Source: Butyrivibrio fibrisolvens
GTDB taxonomy: Bacteria; Bacillota; Clostridia; Lachnospirales; Lachnospiraceae
Length of the DNA: 64,000 bases
NCBI RefSeq assembly: GCF_037113525.1
Contig: NZ_CP146963.1
Location: 744,001-808,000 of the forward strand
Direction: 5' to 3'
Positions within the stretch are counted from its first letter, which is position 1; every line of letters starts with the position of its first letter. The translations under genes and the position numbers were made by a program. Below, piece after piece: positions 1 to 8,484 of the stretch. The notes below the pieces were generated by a model. The model was given only the letters and a program-made list of their open reading frames with translations, was not told the DNA's origin and searched no databases.

Positions 1-274
1 GAAGAAAAATACTTGTTACGACTGTAATTGCAAGCCCGCATAAAGAGACAATAAGACCTCTTGTTATAGGGTGATTGGATATGGCTACGCAAAAGCCGGA
101 GATCAGAATAAATGACCAGCAGATACTCTGCTGCCAGATAAAACCAGTATTAGAGGTATAAAAATCAAGCCGGATTCCTGCAATATATACAAGATCCCAG
201 CAAAGATGATAGAGTATCATGCTAATGAGAGTTAAACCCCTGATAGAATCGATAGTGTGTAATCTTTTACCCAT
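1..274 (-). CDS. DUF1624 / heparan-alpha-glucosaminide N-acetyltransferase-like membrane protein (C-terminus off window)
   Basis: I translated this leftward reading frame by hand. It starts at an ATG at 272-274 and runs off the left edge, giving 91 residues with no stop. It opens with MGKRLHTIDSIRGL, then a hydrophobic stretch containing YHLCWDLVYIAG. The pattern of a basic start, IDxxRG, then a helix with an H-x-x-x-D-L element is typical of the DUF1624 / heparan-alpha-glucosaminide N-acetyltransferase catalytic family, polytopic proteins that acetylate sugars at the membrane. Further hydrophobic segments follow, consistent with several helices. No good ribosome site precedes the ATG, so the start is uncertain. 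It is divergent from the tsaE operon. Only the N-terminal quarter is visible, so the function is inferred from the family. Confidence 0.7.
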   Translation of the reverse strand, partial: MGKRLHTIDSIRGLTLISMILYHLCWDLVYIAGIRLDFYTSNTGFIWQQSICWSFILISGFCVAISNHPITRGLIVSLCGLAITVVTSIFL

Positions 275-293
275 AGATACATATTAACTCAAC

Positions 294-323
294 TTGACTT
301 AAAAAGCTAAAGAAAACTACAAT
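294..323 (+). promoter_or_regulatory. Putative sigma-A promoter for the tsaE operon
   Basis: TTGACT at 294-299 and TACAAT at 318-323 are separated by 18 bases, in the gap between the divergent gene and tsaE. This matches a vegetative promoter in layout, with one mismatch in each hexamer. The region is very AT-rich, so chance matches are likely. Confidence 0.4.
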
Positions 324-430
324 ATTAGTATAAAAAGTTTGAATGACCTTTGACTTGAAAAAGCCAGATATTTACAGAACATAAACTATAAAGCAGGATA
401 AGTTTGAAAATAAAATTTTCAAACTTCACA

Positions 431-486
431 AAGTGGTGTCGCGAGCTCCACCACTTAGGCCATTAGTCACTCGCTTTGCTCGCGAC
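431..486 (+). repeat. Two overlapping, mutually exclusive inverted repeats before tsaE
   Basis: AAGTGGTG (431-438) pairs perfectly with CACCACTT (449-456). GTCGCGAG (438-445) pairs perfectly with CTCGCGAC (479-486). The two helices share bases around 438-445, so only one can form at a time. The second ends three bases before the GAGGAT ribosome site of tsaE. The GC-rich block stands out from its AT-rich surroundings. It could be an alternative-fold leader or a small repeat element. Confidence 0.6.
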
Positions 487-498
487 ATGAGGATAAAT

Positions 499-933
499 AT
501 GAATACAACAAAAATAGAAACCAATTCCTCGCAGGAAACATTTGAGTTTGGAAAAAGAATAGGAGAAAATGCCCAGCCGGGTCAGGTATATACACTGATC
601 GGCGACCTTGGTGTTGGCAAGACCGTCTTTACACAGGGCGTAGCCAAGGGGCTTGGAATAGAAGGACCCGTTAACAGCCCGACATTTACTATACTTCAGG
701 TATATGAAGAAGGAAGGATACCCTTCTATCACTTTGATGTATACCGCATAGGCGATGTGTCTGAAATGGATGAAATCGGATACGAAGACTGCTTCTATGG
801 AAACGGCATCAGCCTTGTGGAATGGGCTAACCTTGTAGAAGAGATATTGCCTGAACATTATACGGAGATACGTATAGAAAAAGACCTGTCTAAGGGCCTT
901 GATTACAGGCTTATCAGTATGACTCAGTTTTGA
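499..933 (+). CDS. tsaE: tRNA threonylcarbamoyladenosine biosynthesis ATPase TsaE
   Basis: TsaE is the P-loop ATPase that works with TsaB and TsaD to place the threonylcarbamoyl group on A37 of ANN-decoding tRNAs. The 144-residue product has a Walker A motif GDLGVGKT (residues 35-42), a SPTF motif, the HFDVYR block and an EW..L...P segment, all family hallmarks. The length is normal. The ATG at 499 was chosen because GAGGAT lies six bases upstream. An in-frame GTG at 433 and an ATG at 487 would add residues that read through the GC-rich inverted repeat and do not look like TsaE. It leads a rightward operon with tsaB-rimI 19 bases downstream and tsaD further on. Confidence 0.95.
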   Translation: MNTTKIETNSSQETFEFGKRIGENAQPGQVYTLIGDLGVGKTVFTQGVAKGLGIEGPVNSPTFTILQVYEEGRIPFYHFDVYRIGDVSEMDEIGYEDCFYGNGISLVEWANLVEEILPEHYTEIRIEKDLSKGLDYRLISMTQF

Positions 934-952
934 CGATGAAAGGATATGAACC

Positions 953-2230
953 TTGAAGATTTTAGCTATAGATACATCGGGACTTACTGCAACAGTTTCA
1001 GTGTGCGAAGATGACCGCCTTGTTGCAACGTTCTCGATCCAGTACAAAACAACACATTCCCAGATCCTCATGCCCATGATCGAGAAGATCAAAGAGCTCA
1101 CGAATCTGGATCTTAAAAGTATAGATGCCATAGCCTTAGCAGCAGGCCCTGGTTCTTTTACAGGACTTCGCATAGGAACAGCAACAGCTAAAGGCCTTTG
1201 CCTTGCGCTGGGTGTCCCGCTTATCGCAGTTCCTACCATGGATGCCATGGCTTACAACTTATACGGAGTAGAGCGCCTCATCTGTCCTATGATGGACGCA
1301 AGAAGGTCTCAGGTCTACACAGGCGTATATACATTTGTTCCTGAAAAAAGAGAAGACACATCCCTTTACAAATATGCAATGAAGACAATTCTGGATCAAA
1401 AGTGTGCTTCAATAGACGAGATCGCAGAATACCTTAATGCACAGGGAAAGCCTGTAACGATACTTGGAGACGGCGTGCCTGTATACCTTGACGCCCTTGA
1501 ACAAAAGCTCCATGTTCCGTTTAGCGTAGCGTCAGTATCACAGGATCGTCAGAACGCAGCAGCTCTTTGCGCAGTAGCAGCTCAGTATATGCGCGAAGGT
1601 AAAGCAGTAGATGCAGACTCTTTTGCCCCGGAATATTTAAGACCTTCACAGGCAGAAAGAACCGCTAAGGAAAATCAAAAAGACGCGAATGCAGGAGCAG
1701 TTGATGGCTCTGATAGTGCTAATGGAGCAGCTGGTGAAAATACTTTTGGAATGAAGATTCCAAAGGTCAAAGAGCGCGTATTTATAAGACTTATGAAGGC
1801 TGAAGATATAGACGTGGCAGCAGCCCTTGAAAAAGAAAATCTTGGTCGTGAAGCCTGGACACTTGACCAGCTCCTTACTGCAAGTACAAGAGATGACACA
1901 ATATACCTTGTAGCAGAAAAACAAGGTAAAGTCATAGGCCTTTGCGGTGTTCAGAATATTCAGGGCGACGGCGAGATCACCAATGTTTCTGTTGCTAAAG
2001 ATATGCGAGGAGAAGGCGTAGGATATAAGATGATGCGTCAGCTCCTTGAAAGAGGCCGCGGCATTGGCATAGAGAATTATACTATGGAAGTTCGTTCTCA
2101 GAACGCTGCAGCAAGAAGGCTTTATGAAAAGCTTGGATTTAAGTCAGATGGCAAGCGCCCAGGATTTTATGATGATCCAAAGGATGATGCAGAGATTTAC
2201 TGGCTCAGGAAGAAGACTGACGAGGATTGA
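953..2230 (+). CDS. tsaB: TsaB-RimI fusion: t6A synthesis subunit joined to a ribosomal-protein N-acetyltransferase domain
   Basis: The 425-residue protein has two parts. Residues 1 to about 235 are TsaB, the inactive partner of TsaD, with the IDTSG start, a GPGSFTGLRIG loop and the GDG segment. A low-complexity linker rich in Ala, Asn and Gly follows (about 236-265). Residues from about 275 are a GNAT domain of RimI type, with acetyl-CoA loop RGEGVGYKMM and the N..A..LYEKLGF motif. RimI acetylates the N-terminus of ribosomal protein S18. tsaB and rimI are adjacent in many Firmicutes, and here they are one frame. The start is TTG at 953, with AAAGGA about ten bases upstream. No in-frame ATG lies close upstream. 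Confidence 0.93.
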   Translation: MKILAIDTSGLTATVSVCEDDRLVATFSIQYKTTHSQILMPMIEKIKELTNLDLKSIDAIALAAGPGSFTGLRIGTATAKGLCLALGVPLIAVPTMDAMAYNLYGVERLICPMMDARRSQVYTGVYTFVPEKREDTSLYKYAMKTILDQKCASIDEIAEYLNAQGKPVTILGDGVPVYLDALEQKLHVPFSVASVSQDRQNAAALCAVAAQYMREGKAVDADSFAPEYLRPSQAERTAKENQKDANAGAVDGSDSANGAAGENTFGMKIPKVKERVFIRLMKAEDIDVAAALEKENLGREAWTLDQLLTASTRDDTIYLVAEKQGKVIGLCGVQNIQGDGEITNVSVAKDMRGEGVGYKMMRQLLERGRGIGIENYTMEVRSQNAAARRLYEKLGFKSDGKRPGFYDDPKDDAEIYWLRKKTDED

Positions 2231-2369
2231 ATGAATTTTAAATCTTGTTCAAATCCTGCAGCTATATGAAAGTGAAAAGAATTTTGATGTCTTTATATAA
2301 GGTCTGAAAGATTATAAAGTAACAATGGAATTAGAAAGACCTGAAAAGTAGAATAATAAGGAATTAGTT

Positions 2370-3293
2370 ATGATCGATTTATGTCTCCTTGGAACTGGCG
2401 GAATGATGCCTCTTCCATACAGATACCTAACGTCTCTTATGGTACGTTACAACGGATACAGCATACTTGTTGACTGCGGCGAAGGAACCCAGATGGCTCT
2501 TAGAAAAGTCGGCTGGAGTCCTAACCCCATCAGTATGATATGCTTCACACATTATCACGCTGACCATATTTCAGGACTTCCCGGAATGCTCCTTACAATG
2601 GGCAATGCAGAACGTAAAGAGCCCCTTATAATGGCTGGCCCAAAGGGACTTGAAAGAGTTGTTAACTCCCTAAGAGTAATAGCACCTGAGCTTCCTTTCC
2701 CTATTGTATATCACGAATTTTCAAGCGCTGAGGAGAAGCTTACTCTTGATGGAATGCCTGATTTTGAAGTTACGGCATTCAAAGTTAATCATAACGTTAT
2801 GTGCTACGGCTATGATTTCAGACTTTCAAGAAAAGGCCGCTTTAATGTAGAAAATGCCAATGCCCTCGAGATTCCAAGAAATTATTGGAGCAGGCTCCAG
2901 AACGGCGAAACAATAACTCATGAAGACGGAAGGACCTTTACCCCTGACATGGTAATGGGACAGGCTAGAACTGGAATCCACTTCACCTACGTTACTGATT
3001 CAAGACCTACAGATAGCATTGTAAGACATGCTGAGGATGCAGATCTTTTTATATGCGAAGGTATGTACGGCGAGCCTGATAAGATTCAGAAGGCAAGAGA
3101 AAAGAAACACATGACCTTCTACGAAGCTGCAGATATGGCTAAGAAGGCTGAAGTTAAAGAAATGTGGCTTACACACTACAGTCCTTCTTTAAATAGTCCG
3201 AAAGATTATTTGCATGACACCAAGAAGATATTCAAAAATACTATTGCTGCAAAAGATGGAAGAATGGTAACACTTACTTTCCCGGAAGAATAG
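2370..3293 (+). CDS. rnz: Ribonuclease Z (tRNA 3'-end endonuclease)
   Basis: RNase Z is a zinc-dependent metallo-beta-lactamase-fold enzyme that removes the 3' trailer from tRNA precursors. At 307 residues the protein has the usual short-form length. The metal-binding HYHADH motif is at residues 61-66, the LGTGG opening is at the N-terminus, VDCGEGTQ is at about 34-41, and a C-terminal LTHYSP supplies a later ligand. A YVTDSRP block is also typical. It sits between tsaB-rimI and the unknown 353-residue gene in the same direction, 139 bases after its upstream neighbour. The call is firm for the family. Long-form or other MBL nucleases are less likely given length and motifs. Confidence 0.9.
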   Translation: MIDLCLLGTGGMMPLPYRYLTSLMVRYNGYSILVDCGEGTQMALRKVGWSPNPISMICFTHYHADHISGLPGMLLTMGNAERKEPLIMAGPKGLERVVNSLRVIAPELPFPIVYHEFSSAEEKLTLDGMPDFEVTAFKVNHNVMCYGYDFRLSRKGRFNVENANALEIPRNYWSRLQNGETITHEDGRTFTPDMVMGQARTGIHFTYVTDSRPTDSIVRHAEDADLFICEGMYGEPDKIQKAREKKHMTFYEAADMAKKAEVKEMWLTHYSPSLNSPKDYLHDTKKIFKNTIAAKDGRMVTLTFPEE

Positions 3294-3417
3294 TACAAAA
3301 GTTACTTTTGACACTTTCATCATAATATAAAGAGTAAATTGCATCGTAGTTTGTGATTTAATCGGATACGTGATTCTGGCACATGGATAACCTGGCATTC
3401 ATGAAAGGAACACTATT

Positions 3418-4479
3418 ATGGCAAAAAAGGGTAAAGGTATTTTAAACAGCCGTATTTTTCAGGGCACAGTAATGCTCCTTTTGGGGTGTGCTGTTGCATG
3501 GGCTATACTTACAAGGTTTACGTCCGTGCTTACCACAAAGCCTGAAGAAAAAGTCGGAACGCTTAGCGAGGTCCAAACCCTTGCTACCATGAATCTGGAT
3601 AATTCCTATCCCGGAACCGTGGACGGCGTAGTTACTCTTTTTGCAAGGATCACTAAGGCAATATATAACGAGGAATATAGTGATAAAGAGCTGGAGAAGC
3701 TCTGTACCAAGAGATACCAGCTGATGGATTCTGAACTTCAGGATGCCCAAGGATCAATGGAGCATTACCTTGCTTCCATGAAGGCTGAAGCCAAGAACAA
3801 GAAAGATAAGAACATCACTATATCCAACTATTTTGTAGATGACTTTAATGCAAGCAGTGATATATACACAATAGACGGCGATTCGCATCAGTATGCCAAG
3901 GTCAACTGCAGGTTCGTTATGCGAGAAGACAGTAAGGCTGAGACCTACAATTATCTTTTTACTATGAGAAAAGATACTGAGTCTGGCAAGAACTGGAAGA
4001 TACTGGGATGGGAGATAACCCTTGAAGATGAGGCTACAGACCCGGTTACTGCCATCTGCCAGAGAAATCTTGATAATGATTATCCTGAAAATCCTGAAGA
4101 CGTAGTTGAATACTTTGCGTATATCACAACAGCGCTCTATAATGAGAGCTACAGCGATGCTGAGTTTGCTAAGATGAGCGCAGCAAGGGCCTACCTTTAT
4201 GATGACGAGCTTCTCGCCAACCAGACAGATGTTGATGCCCAGCTCAAATCAGAAGTCCTGGCCAAAAAAGATGCAGGCGTTGTAGTTGCTGCATTTGTAG
4301 TTGATGATGCAGATGATTTTAAATATAAGTACGTACTGGATGATTACTGTGCATCCGGTAACTGCATGTTCTCTATGAGGGGAACCAGTGAAAGACAGAT
4401 ACTGACATATCAGTTTATATTAACTAAAGATTCCCAGGGCAGATGGAAGATTCATGGCTGGGAGATAGTTGAAGAATGA
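3418..4479 (+). CDS. Membrane-anchored protein of unknown function with a duplicated domain
   Basis: I do not recognise a characterised function. Residues 1-15 are basic, followed by one hydrophobic segment (about 16-34, including a Cys), so the protein is probably anchored with the rest outside. The outer part is an internal duplication. The first copy starts near residue 60 with LDNSYPGTVDGVV and continues with ITKAIYNEEYSDKEL. The second starts near residue 220 with LDNDYPENPEDVV and continues with ITTALYNESYSDAEF. Both copies end in a W-K-I-x-G-W-E-I strand. The copies clearly share ancestry. The protein lies within the t6A/RNase Z/IspD operon, so it may be a conserved envelope protein of this lineage. 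Start ATG has AAAGGAAC upstream. Confidence 0.8.
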   Translation: MAKKGKGILNSRIFQGTVMLLLGCAVAWAILTRFTSVLTTKPEEKVGTLSEVQTLATMNLDNSYPGTVDGVVTLFARITKAIYNEEYSDKELEKLCTKRYQLMDSELQDAQGSMEHYLASMKAEAKNKKDKNITISNYFVDDFNASSDIYTIDGDSHQYAKVNCRFVMREDSKAETYNYLFTMRKDTESGKNWKILGWEITLEDEATDPVTAICQRNLDNDYPENPEDVVEYFAYITTALYNESYSDAEFAKMSAARAYLYDDELLANQTDVDAQLKSEVLAKKDAGVVVAAFVVDDADDFKYKYVLDDYCASGNCMFSMRGTSERQILTYQFILTKDSQGRWKIHGWEIVEE

Positions 4480-4613
4480 TAAAGGCTTCTTCAAAGAATT
4501 TTGCTCTTAATCTAGAAATAAGACATGAATATCAACTCCCGTGCGCTGGCTCATTTAGAATTTGATCAAAGATGAACTGGCTGGCACGTAAGGAGAAGAA
4601 GGAAAGTAATGCA

Positions 4614-5768
4614 ATGATCATTGATAAGAAAACAGAAGATGATGGCGTCATAATGATGTCAATAAAAAGCGGAGAAGAAACTTCTTCGCATAATAAAGAG
4701 ACAGAGGATAGCAGTGACAAAAAACACGTAATTATCCTTGCAATAGAAAGCAGCTGTGATGAAACCGCAGCTGCTGTAGTTCGTGATGGAAGAGATGTTC
4801 TGTCCAACATCATATCTTCTCAGATCGCGCTCCACACAGTATACGGCGGAGTTGTTCCGGAGATCGCATCAAGAAAGCATGTAGAAAAGGTTAACTACTG
4901 CGTACGAGAGGCGCTGTCTCAGGCAGATCTTAAGCTTGAAGATATAGATGCAATTGCAGTAACTTATGGGCCGGGTCTTGTAGGAGCATTACTTGTAGGC
5001 GTATCTGAAGCCAAAGCCCTTAGCTTTGCTACAGGCATTCCGCTTGTAGGAGTTCATCATATTGAAGGTCATATAAGTGCTAACTATATTGAGAATAAAG
5101 ACCTTGAGCCTCCTTTTGTATGCCTTGTAGTATCAGGTGGTCACTCTCACCTTGTAGTCGTTAAAGATTATGGCGAGTATGAGATCATAGGCCAGACAAG
5201 AGATGATGCAGCAGGCGAAGCCTTTGACAAGGTCGCTAGAGCAATAGGCCTTGGATACCCCGGAGGCCCTAAGATCGATAAGGCAGCAAGAGAAGGTGAC
5301 CCTGACGCAATATCTTTCCCTGCAGCTAAGATTGCAGATGCTGAATACGACTTTAGTTTCAGCGGCCTTAAATCTGCCGTTCTTAACTACATCAATATTC
5401 AGAGAATGCAGGGCGATGACTTTAATAAAAACGATCTTGCAGCATCCTTCCAGAAGGCTGTTGTAGACGTTCTCACAGAGCATGCCATAAGAGCCTGCAA
5501 AGAATACGGCTACGACAAGCTTGCTATAGCAGGAGGCGTTGCTTCTAACACAGCACTTAGAACAAGCCTTGAAAATGCCTGCAAGGAAAATAATATAAAG
5601 TTCTATAGACCATCACCTGTACTATGTACAGATAATGCCGCTATGATAGGGGCAGCAGGATACTATGAGTATATGAAAGGTGTAAGAGCAGACCTTACAC
5701 TTAATGCAGTTCCAAACCTTCCATTGGGAGATCGAGAGCGCAGATTCCATGGAAGACAGTCTATGTAA
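4614..5768 (+). CDS. tsaD: tRNA N6-adenosine threonylcarbamoyltransferase TsaD
   Basis: TsaD transfers threonylcarbamoyl from threonylcarbamoyl-AMP to tRNA A37. The 384-residue product carries the ASKHA-fold start IESSCDETAAA (about residues 45-55), the metal-binding HHIEGH (148-153), the SGGHSHL loop, the FSFSGLKS block and GGVASN near the C-terminus. It is about 35 residues longer at the N-terminus than typical TsaD, and this extra part is charged and Ser/Glu-rich. ATG 4614 is preferred for its AAGAAGGAAAG site. An in-frame ATG at 4572 would lengthen the tail by 14 residues. With tsaE and tsaB in the same operon, the bacterial t6A transferase set is complete apart from tsaC. Confidence 0.93.
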   Translation: MIIDKKTEDDGVIMMSIKSGEETSSHNKETEDSSDKKHVIILAIESSCDETAAAVVRDGRDVLSNIISSQIALHTVYGGVVPEIASRKHVEKVNYCVREALSQADLKLEDIDAIAVTYGPGLVGALLVGVSEAKALSFATGIPLVGVHHIEGHISANYIENKDLEPPFVCLVVSGGHSHLVVVKDYGEYEIIGQTRDDAAGEAFDKVARAIGLGYPGGPKIDKAAREGDPDAISFPAAKIADAEYDFSFSGLKSAVLNYINIQRMQGDDFNKNDLAASFQKAVVDVLTEHAIRACKEYGYDKLAIAGGVASNTALRTSLENACKENNIKFYRPSPVLCTDNAAMIGAAGYYEYMKGVRADLTLNAVPNLPLGDRERRFHGRQSM

Positions 5769-5785
5769 AAGAGTTGGAGAAGAAA

Positions 5786-6490
5786 ATGAAGACAGCAGCG
5801 ATCGTTCTGGCAGCAGGAAGTGGCAGCAGAATGCGTAGTAATGTAAAGAAGCAGTACATGGAAATAAACGAAAAGCCTCTTATCTATTATGCGTTAAAGG
5901 CATTTGAAGACAGCTTCACAGATGAAGTTATTCTTGTAGTATCTCCAGGCGACATTGATTATTGCAAAGCTGAGATAGTAGATAAGTATGGTTTTAGTAA
6001 AGTCAGAAATATAGTAGAAGGCGGCGCTGAACGCTACGATTCAGTAAGACTTGGACTTCATGCCGTATCAGATGATACCGACTACGTAATGATCCACGAC
6101 GGTGCAAGACCATTTGTAACAGAAGACATAATGCAAAGATCTGTTGACGCAGCCAGAGAAAACAGGGCCTGCGTTGTAGGGATGCCGGTTAAAGATACAA
6201 TAAAAATTTCTGATACAGACGGCTTTTCTGCTCAGACTCCGGACAGAAAGACCCTCTGGATGATCCAGACACCACAGACCTTTGAATACAGTCTTATCAG
6301 AAAGCTTTATGATAAGCTTGAAGAGGATAAAGAAGAGATTAAAGCTAAGGGAATCAATATTACCGACGATGCTATGGTTGTCGAGACTTTTTCTGATGTC
6401 AAAGTCAAACTGGTAGAAGGTTCTTATAATAATATCAAGGTTACTACCCCTGAAGATATCGGATTCGCACAGGCAATACTAGGAAATTGA
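5786..6490 (+). CDS. ispD: 2-C-methyl-D-erythritol 4-phosphate cytidylyltransferase
   Basis: IspD joins CTP to methylerythritol 4-phosphate in the non-mevalonate isoprenoid pathway. The 234-residue product begins with the nucleotide-binding LAAGSGSRM loop and continues with KKQY, the VMIHDGARP metal/substrate motif, PVKDTIK, and the QTPQTF block. Length and motif order are standard. ATG 5786 has GGAGA five bases upstream. A TTG at 5774 is in frame but its site is poor. It starts 17 bases after tsaD, is the last gene of this operon, and is followed by a clear terminator. Confidence 0.94.
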   Translation: MKTAAIVLAAGSGSRMRSNVKKQYMEINEKPLIYYALKAFEDSFTDEVILVVSPGDIDYCKAEIVDKYGFSKVRNIVEGGAERYDSVRLGLHAVSDDTDYVMIHDGARPFVTEDIMQRSVDAARENRACVVGMPVKDTIKISDTDGFSAQTPDRKTLWMIQTPQTFEYSLIRKLYDKLEEDKEEIKAKGINITDDAMVVETFSDVKVKLVEGSYNNIKVTTPEDIGFAQAILGN

Positions 6491-6593
6491 CAGCTGATAT
6501 TGATGTCACAACATAATGAAAAGATGATATCTATCATTGGTACTAAACATTATAAAAAGATGAAAATTACTATTCATCATTTAGATCAAAATA

Positions 6594-6640
6594 ACACACC
6601 TCTGGTTCTTACAATAGTGAAGAATCAGAGGTGTTTTTTT
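6594..6640 (+). terminator. Rho-independent terminator after ispD
   Basis: ACACCTCTG starting at 6596 pairs with CAGAGGTGT ending near 6634, extended by TTCTT/AAGAA inside, and is followed by a run of seven T. It ends the rightward operon and lies five bases from the 3' end of the convergent glycosyltransferase gene. Confidence 0.9.
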
Positions 6641-6644
6641 GACG

Positions 6645-8237
6645 TTAATTTGCAACTTCCTGTGGCTCTAATGATTCTGACGGAGCCTTGCACAATTTTA
6701 TTACATCATCAATTACCTGCCTATCGGTTTCAGGCAGAATGTATCTATATATTGTTATGAATGTTCTTTCAATATATTTTTCATCATCTTTGTAGTCATC
6801 GCTCAGATATTCACACATAGCTTCCTTAAAGTATGGATAAAGCATTTCAAAAAGGTCTGAACGCTGCTTAGAAATAAGAGAAAGATCAAGCCTGTTTATT
6901 ATACGCATTCTATTAATTACTTCATATAGATTTAGCTCTTTTTGTAAGGCATCACTTTCTTTTATCAGATTCTTAGGTATAAGTGAGCATGGAATGCCGG
7001 AATCTAAAGCTTTCAGAAGGAGAGCTGTAGTCGGAATATCTGAGTATGCGTACTTATAAAATGCTGACATATTATCAATAAGTCTTGGAATCCTGAAAAC
7101 CTTATCTGAAAGGCACAGAAGGCTGTCACCAATGTGCTCGTCTCTTTCCAAAGACATAGATGTAAAGAACCTGACAAAATGCCTTAGTGAATAGAAAGTC
7201 TGCATTGGAAGCAGCTTTAAATTCTGATAATTGATATTTATAGGAAAATATAAAACACCGCTTTCAGGGAATGAAAAAGCAGCCCTGTATATGGTTTCTA
7301 CAGCATCCTTGCGGATCACATCTTCATCAGATAATATCCATACAAGAGTAGTATTTACATTGGCCAGCGCAATGCCAATGTTGGGACTAGGTCCGACATT
7401 GAAAGGATTCTTGTATATAGATATATTGCGGCTAAAGCTTATATCATAATCATTGATCAGGTCACCCATATCTGTGTTAGAGTAATCATCTTGTATCAAT
7501 ATGTCAAAGTCAGGGCAGGTTTGCTGGCTCAGACTGTCAAGAAGCCTTTTAAGGGAGTCTTCATGATTGCAGGTTGGAATAGCAATAGTAAGACGCTCAC
7601 TTTTTATTTTGCGCCCAAGTTTTCTAAACAGACACTCATCATGCCTGAACTTTTTAAGCGTATCGAAGTGGTCAGAGCGAGAACTTTTACGCCTAAAGAA
7701 AAAACAGTTCTTACTGGTCACGCAGGTATAGCCAAAACGCTGGATAGAAAGCGCAAGGTCAGCTCCCTGGTAAAGCCCTGAACGGAGTTTTGTGCAAACA
7801 CCTGTTGAGGTACCAAAAAGTTTTTTTCTCAAAGAACCCCTTACAAGAACGCAATAGTCATGGAAGAAGGGAACAGTAATAAGCCCGTCACGATCTGAAT
7901 AGCCAAGGAAGTTTGCATACTCAGCGCATTCTGCAAAGAGTTTGTTTGAAGGATCACTCTCTAATGATCGCATGACATAATTGGTCTGAGGCTGCACAGC
8001 GCCAATGAAGTAGGAGGAATAAAGAGTCTCCTGAAGACGCAACAGGTTAGAAGGCTCCAGAACGATATCAGGATCAATGATAAGCAGATCATTATCAGGG
8101 TGGGTATCATCTTCGAGATTGTCTATTACATCAGTAATACACGGAAGATCGCAGATAAGATGAAGCGATTCTTTGTACTTAGGAATATCTAAGGTCTTGC
8201 TATTTGCCCATTTGAGAAAAACAGAGATGCCGTTCAT
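6645..8237 (-). CDS. Two-domain family 2 glycosyltransferase
   Basis: The 530-residue protein appears to contain two GT-A modules. The N-terminal part holds a DxD-like IIDPDIVL motif near residue 50 and resembles the second half of a GT2 fold. The C-terminal part, from about residue 215, starts a complete GT2 domain with LTIAIPTCNHEDSL, a QDDYS motif, and SDED as the metal-binding element. A helical tail of about 150 residues follows. It likely adds sugars to a surface or flagellar glycan using nucleotide-sugar donors. ATG 8237 is eight bases from a G-rich ribosome site that includes a run of seven G. ATG 8243 is the alternative. It is convergent with ispD. Confidence 0.82.
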   Translation of the reverse strand: MNGISVFLKWANSKTLDIPKYKESLHLICDLPCITDVIDNLEDDTHPDNDLLIIDPDIVLEPSNLLRLQETLYSSYFIGAVQPQTNYVMRSLESDPSNKLFAECAEYANFLGYSDRDGLITVPFFHDYCVLVRGSLRKKLFGTSTGVCTKLRSGLYQGADLALSIQRFGYTCVTSKNCFFFRRKSSRSDHFDTLKKFRHDECLFRKLGRKIKSERLTIAIPTCNHEDSLKRLLDSLSQQTCPDFDILIQDDYSNTDMGDLINDYDISFSRNISIYKNPFNVGPSPNIGIALANVNTTLVWILSDEDVIRKDAVETIYRAAFSFPESGVLYFPININYQNLKLLPMQTFYSLRHFVRFFTSMSLERDEHIGDSLLCLSDKVFRIPRLIDNMSAFYKYAYSDIPTTALLLKALDSGIPCSLIPKNLIKESDALQKELNLYEVINRMRIINRLDLSLISKQRSDLFEMLYPYFKEAMCEYLSDDYKDDEKYIERTFITIYRYILPETDRQVIDDVIKLCKAPSESLEPQEVAN

Positions 8238-8244
8238 AAACATT

Positions 8245-8251
8245 CCCCCCC
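8245..8251. repeat. Homopolymeric C7 (G7 on coding strand) in the ribosome site of the GT2 gene
   Basis: Seven consecutive C bases lie just upstream of the leftward GT2 start. On the coding strand this G7 forms the ribosome site. Slippage here would change spacing to the start codon and could vary expression, as in phase-variable glycan genes of other bacteria. Seven is short for efficient slippage. Confidence 0.4.
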
Positions 8252-8484
8252 ACTCATGCTATACTTCAGGACTATGCTGTGCCTATCAGTAATAATGTAA
8301 TGACCTGGACATATGAGCTATATAGAATACATAGTATCATTTTAACATAGATTAGTTGATGGTGGGGCGAATGTTTGAAAAAGGCTGCCAGGTGTAGATA
8401 AAAGGCGTCCATAGAAGGTATAATAAAATATATACGATATTACGTTGAATAATAAACTACACCCAATCCATAGGAGAATCTGCC

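Noticed and set aside
463..1248. A 261-codon leftward frame across tsaE and tsaB
   Set aside because: It is a shadow of two firmly identified genes on the other strand and has no family resemblance.
6500..6760. An 86-codon rightward frame after ispD
   Set aside because: It runs through the terminator hairpin and the 3' end of the convergent glycosyltransferase, and its composition is not protein-like.
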